A DNA stretch of 64,000 nt from DATHAP01 sp963762865 (lineage in GTDB: Bacteria > Actinomycetota > Actinomycetes > JACCUZ01), in the NCBI GenBank assembly GCA_963762865.1, contig CAVXNC010000018.1:62001-126000 (forward strand). Reading direction: 5' to 3'. Shown piece after piece: positions 61,721 to 64,000 of the stretch. Numbering within the stretch: the first letter of the stretch is position 1; the number at the start of each line of letters is the position of its first letter. Both the position numbers and the translations under genes were made by a program. The notes under the pieces were generated by a model. The model did not search any database. It was not told where the DNA came from and worked only from the letters and a program-made list of their open reading frames with translations.

Positions 61721-62579
61721 TGCCGGCCGCCGGTCCGCCGAGTGTGACGAGCACGTTGTCGATCAGGCGGGTCGTGCCGACCTTGGCCGCGACCGCGAGC
61801 AGCGCCTCCCCCGCGAAGCTGTCGGTGACCTCGCGCAGGTCGTGCGGGTCGACGAGGGCGAGGTAGTCGACGCTGATGCCCGGCTGCTCGGCGAGCACCT
61901 TGTCGGCCGCCGCGCGCACGCCGTCCGGGCCGTCGCCGGCGGCCGCGGCGCCGGCGTGCAGCGCGCGCGACAGCGTCAGCGCCGCCTCGCGGTCCTCGTC
62001 GGTCAGGTAGGTGTTGCGGCTGGAGATCGCCAGCCCGTCGGGGTCACGCACGGTCGGCACCGCGACCACCTCGACCGGGAAGTCCAGGTCCTGCGCCATC
62101 CGCCGGATCAGCTGCAGCTGCTGGGCGTCCTTCTGCCCGAAGTACGCGACGTCGGGCGACGTCAGGTGCAGCAGCTTGGCGACGACGGTCAGCACGCCGT
62201 CGAAGTGCCCGGGACGTGAGGCACCTTCGAGTACGTCGCCGAGCGGCCCGGCCTGGACCCGCACCTGGGGCTGGTCGCCCAGCGGGTAGACCTCCGCCAC
62301 GGACGGGGCGAACACCAGGTCGACGTCCTCGGCAGCACACAGCTCGACGTCGGACTCGAGCGTCTTGGGGTAGCGCGTGAGGTCCTCCCCCGGCGCGAAC
62401 TGCAGCGGGTTGAGGAAGACGGTGACGACGATGACCGCGCAGCGGCGGCGGGCGACGCGGATGAGCTCGCGGTGACCGTCGTGCAAGGCCCCCATCGTCA
62501 TCACGACACCGACCTCGCCCGGCCTGTTGGCCAGGGCACCCCGCAGCTCGGCCCTGGTGTGCACCAGTCGGGTGGTCAT
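61713..62579 (-). CDS. panC: Pantothenate synthetase
   Basis: This 288-residue protein has VVMTMGALHDGHRELIRVARR (HIGH-like ATP site), VTVFLNPLQFAPGEDLTRYPKTLESD, FDGVLTVVAKLLHLTSPDVAYFGQKDAQQLQLIRRM and VPTVRDPDGLAISSRNTYL. It joins pantoate and beta-alanine. The ATG at 62579 overlaps the DUF2520 stop. panD, often between panC and coaX in actinobacteria, is not present here. Confidence 0.96.
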   Translation of the reverse strand: MTTRLVHTRAELRGALANRPGEVGVVMTMGALHDGHRELIRVARRRCAVIVVTVFLNPLQFAPGEDLTRYPKTLESDVELCAAEDVDLVFAPSVAEVYPLGDQPQVRVQAGPLGDVLEGASRPGHFDGVLTVVAKLLHLTSPDVAYFGQKDAQQLQLIRRMAQDLDFPVEVVAVPTVRDPDGLAISSRNTYLTDEDREAALTLSRALHAGAAAAGDGPDGVRAAADKVLAEQPGISVDYLALVDPHDLREVTDSFAGEALLAVAAKVGTTRLIDNVLVTLGGPAAGNA

Positions 62580-63490
62580 CGGTCGGCAGCTCCTTCGGCG
62601 AGCACGTCGAGCAGGGCCTCGGCCGCGGCGGGTCGCAGCAGGCCGGCGGCCAGCGCCCGGTCGGCGGTGAGTCGAGCCATCGCGAGGTAGGCGCCGGCGG
62701 AGTGCGGCGACACCTCGCGAAGCACGGCGAGGTGGGCCGCGACGGTGCCGGCGTCACCGCGGGCGACCGGACCGGTCAGCGCGGAGTCGCCGCTGCGCAG
62801 CGCGTTGTCGAGGGCGGCGCCGAGCAAGGGGGCGAGCAGCCGCTCGGGCTCGGCGACGCCGCAGCGACGCAGCTGGTCGACCGACTCGTTGACCAGCGTG
62901 CTCAGGTGGTTGGCGCCGCCGGCGAGAGCCGCGTGGTAGAGCACCCGCTGGTCCTCGGCGACCCACTGCGGGTCGCCTCCCATCTCCAGCACCAGCGCGT
63001 CGGCGATCGGCCGCAGCGGTTCGGGGGCGGTCACCCCGAAGCAGGCGCCGGCCAGCCGCACCAGGTCCTCCGGCCGGCCGGTGAAGGTCATGGCCGGGTG
63101 CAGGGCGAGCGGGAGGCCGCCGGCCCGGGTGGCCGACTCGAGCACCGTGACGCCGTACCGCCCGCTGGTGTGCACCACCAGCTGACCGGGCCGGACCGCA
63201 CCGGCGGCCACCAATCCCTCCACGAGGTCGGGCAGCGCGTCGTCGGGCACGGTGAGCAGCGCGAGCTCGGCAGCGGCGAGCACCTCTTGCGGCGGCAGCA
63301 CCTCGGCGGCGGGCAGCAGGTCGGCGGCCCGGCGGCGGGACGCGTCGGAGACGGCCGAGACCGCGACCACCCGGTGGCCCGCCCTCTGCAGCGCAGCGCC
63401 CAGCACCGAGCCGACCCGGCCGGCGCCGACGATGCCGACAGCGAGCCGGGCCGGTCGCGACGAGACGTCGGCCGGGTCGGCGGCGGTCAC
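62576..63490 (-). CDS. Rossmann-like/DUF2520 domain protein
   Basis: This 304-residue protein has an NAD-binding Rossmann start (LAVGIVGAGRVGSVLGAALQRAGHRVVAVSAVSDASRRRA), LALLTVPDDALPDLVEGLVAAGAVRPGQLVVHTSGRYG, PLALHPAMTFTG and a DUF2520 C-terminal helical domain (YHAALAGGANHLSTLVNESVDQLRR). The corresponding mycobacterial gene is Rv3603c, next to panC. Its role is unproven; a ketopantoate-reductase-like or regulatory role in pantothenate synthesis is an inference. The GTG at 63490 is chosen by the domain start. Confidence 0.87.
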   Translation of the reverse strand: MTAADPADVSSRPARLAVGIVGAGRVGSVLGAALQRAGHRVVAVSAVSDASRRRAADLLPAAEVLPPQEVLAAAELALLTVPDDALPDLVEGLVAAGAVRPGQLVVHTSGRYGVTVLESATRAGGLPLALHPAMTFTGRPEDLVRLAGACFGVTAPEPLRPIADALVLEMGGDPQWVAEDQRVLYHAALAGGANHLSTLVNESVDQLRRCGVAEPERLLAPLLGAALDNALRSGDSALTGPVARGDAGTVAAHLAVLREVSPHSAGAYLAMARLTADRALAAGLLRPAAAEALLDVLAEGAADR

Positions 63491-63617
63491 CGGGCAGTCA
63501 CAGCGCAGGTCACAAGAGGTGTTCCAGTCCTCGCGGGGGTACCGGACGCGGCCCAGGGTACGGCGTAGCGTCCGGACGACAGCCACGAGGGCACGGACGA
63601 CGAGGAGGTCAGCGGGC

Positions 63618-64000
63618 ATGCTCGAAGCCGGCTTCTGGGGGCTGGTGGGTGGACTCGCCCTGGTCCTCGGCGCCGTGGCGGGCGTGGTGCGCGACGTCCC
63701 GGCCAGGGTCATCGGTGCGGTGATGGCCTTCGGGGCCGGGGTGCTGATCAGCGCGCTGGCCTTCGAGCTGACCGCCGAGGCCTTCGACGCGTCGGGGGGG
63801 CGCGAGGTCGTGCTCGGTCTGCTCGGCGGGGCGCTGACCTTCTACCTCGGCGACCGGATGCTCGACAGCCGCGGCGGTGCGGACCGCAAGATGTCCGGCG
63901 GTCAGCAGGCCGGCTCGGCCGCGCAGGGCCTGGTCCTCGGTGCCCTGCTGGACGGGATACCGGAGTCGGTCGCGATCGGGGTGTCGCTGGTCGACGGGGG
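63618..64000 (+). CDS. ZIP family metal transporter (partial, 3' end outside window)
   Basis: The ATG at 63618 follows GAGGAGG. The frame is open to the window end, 127 residues. It has FWGLVGGLALVLGAVAGVV, AVMAFGAGVLISALAFELTAEAF and QGLVLGALLDGIPESVAIGVSLV. The last motif corresponds to the ZIP helix IV HNxPEG region, with DGIPES here. It probably transports a divalent metal. It is divergent from the DUF2520-panC operon; a TAGCGT box at about 63563 could serve it. Confidence 0.82.
   Translation, partial: MLEAGFWGLVGGLALVLGAVAGVVRDVPARVIGAVMAFGAGVLISALAFELTAEAFDASGGREVVLGLLGGALTFYLGDRMLDSRGGADRKMSGGQQAGSAAQGLVLGALLDGIPESVAIGVSLVDG

Overview
The window looks like chromosomal DNA of a high-G+C actinobacterium. 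Third-codon positions are almost all G or C. The gene content includes lsr2, a DUF3027/DUF2530 pair, two DUF222-HNH genes, a mycothiol-dependent-isomerase-like protein and diadenylate cyclase. Many genes carry a TANNNT box six or seven bases before the start codon, as expected for leaderless transcripts. I cannot place the genus. No rRNA, tRNA, CRISPR array, phage or IS transposase was recognised.

Layout. 1-9178: a partial membrane alpha/beta hydrolase, a DUF3137-like membrane protein, beta-mannosidase, a PhzF-like enzyme, a MaoC-like hydratase, a PAS-SpoIIE-HATPase stress phosphatase and a two-domain methyltransferase. 9365-12866: DUF2530, DUF3027, an MFS transporter and a coupled aldo/keto reductase. 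12939-19889: a secreted metallophosphatase fused to a degenerate HNH-like domain, a secreted intradiol-dioxygenase-like lipoprotein, a PPOX-fold protein, a TM7S3-like membrane protein, a DUF222-HNH gene and a HAD phosphatase. 19900-27324: proC and proline dehydrogenase, an MFS porter, a TetR/ABC-2 exporter operon, a methyltransferase and a TIM-barrel isomerase-like protein. 27368-31540: a Cys-rich protein, a PIG-L deacetylase, radA and disA. 31565-36055: UPF0303, a PrmC-related methylase and a cheB-cheR-cheW operon. 36169-44005: mutY, a three-gene ABC exporter, an MFS-cNMP protein and clpC. 44273-54801: an accessory stretch with GNAT-SDR, a secreted protein, a Tat-exported TIM barrel, lutABC, a second DUF222-HNH gene, a truncated aminoglycoside phosphotransferase, YCII and VOC proteins, a truncated second lsr2 and an HTH regulator. 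54828-63490: lsr2, a small lysS-coupled ORF, lysS, MarR and its divergent partner, coaX, nadC, nadB, panC and a DUF2520 protein. The right edge holds a partial ZIP transporter.

The radA-disA-mutY-clpC-lsr2-lysS-coaX-panC-DUF2520 order is the classical actinobacterial neighbourhood also seen in Mycobacterium. Here about 10 kb of accessory genes separate clpC from lsr2. The panC-nadB-nadC-coaX chain couples pantothenate/CoA and NAD synthesis through overlapping genes.

The main points for a second look are these. Six genes are each broken by a single extra base in a short G/C run. A nearly identical 287-bp partial lsr2 duplication sits upstream of the HTH gene. A pair of palindromic elements brackets the marR region. 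A fused remnant of the GNAT-SDR pair lies 1.5 kb from its source. The HNH-like domain on the phosphatase has lost its catalytic His. A beta-mannosidase/PhzF divergon has overlapping -10 boxes.
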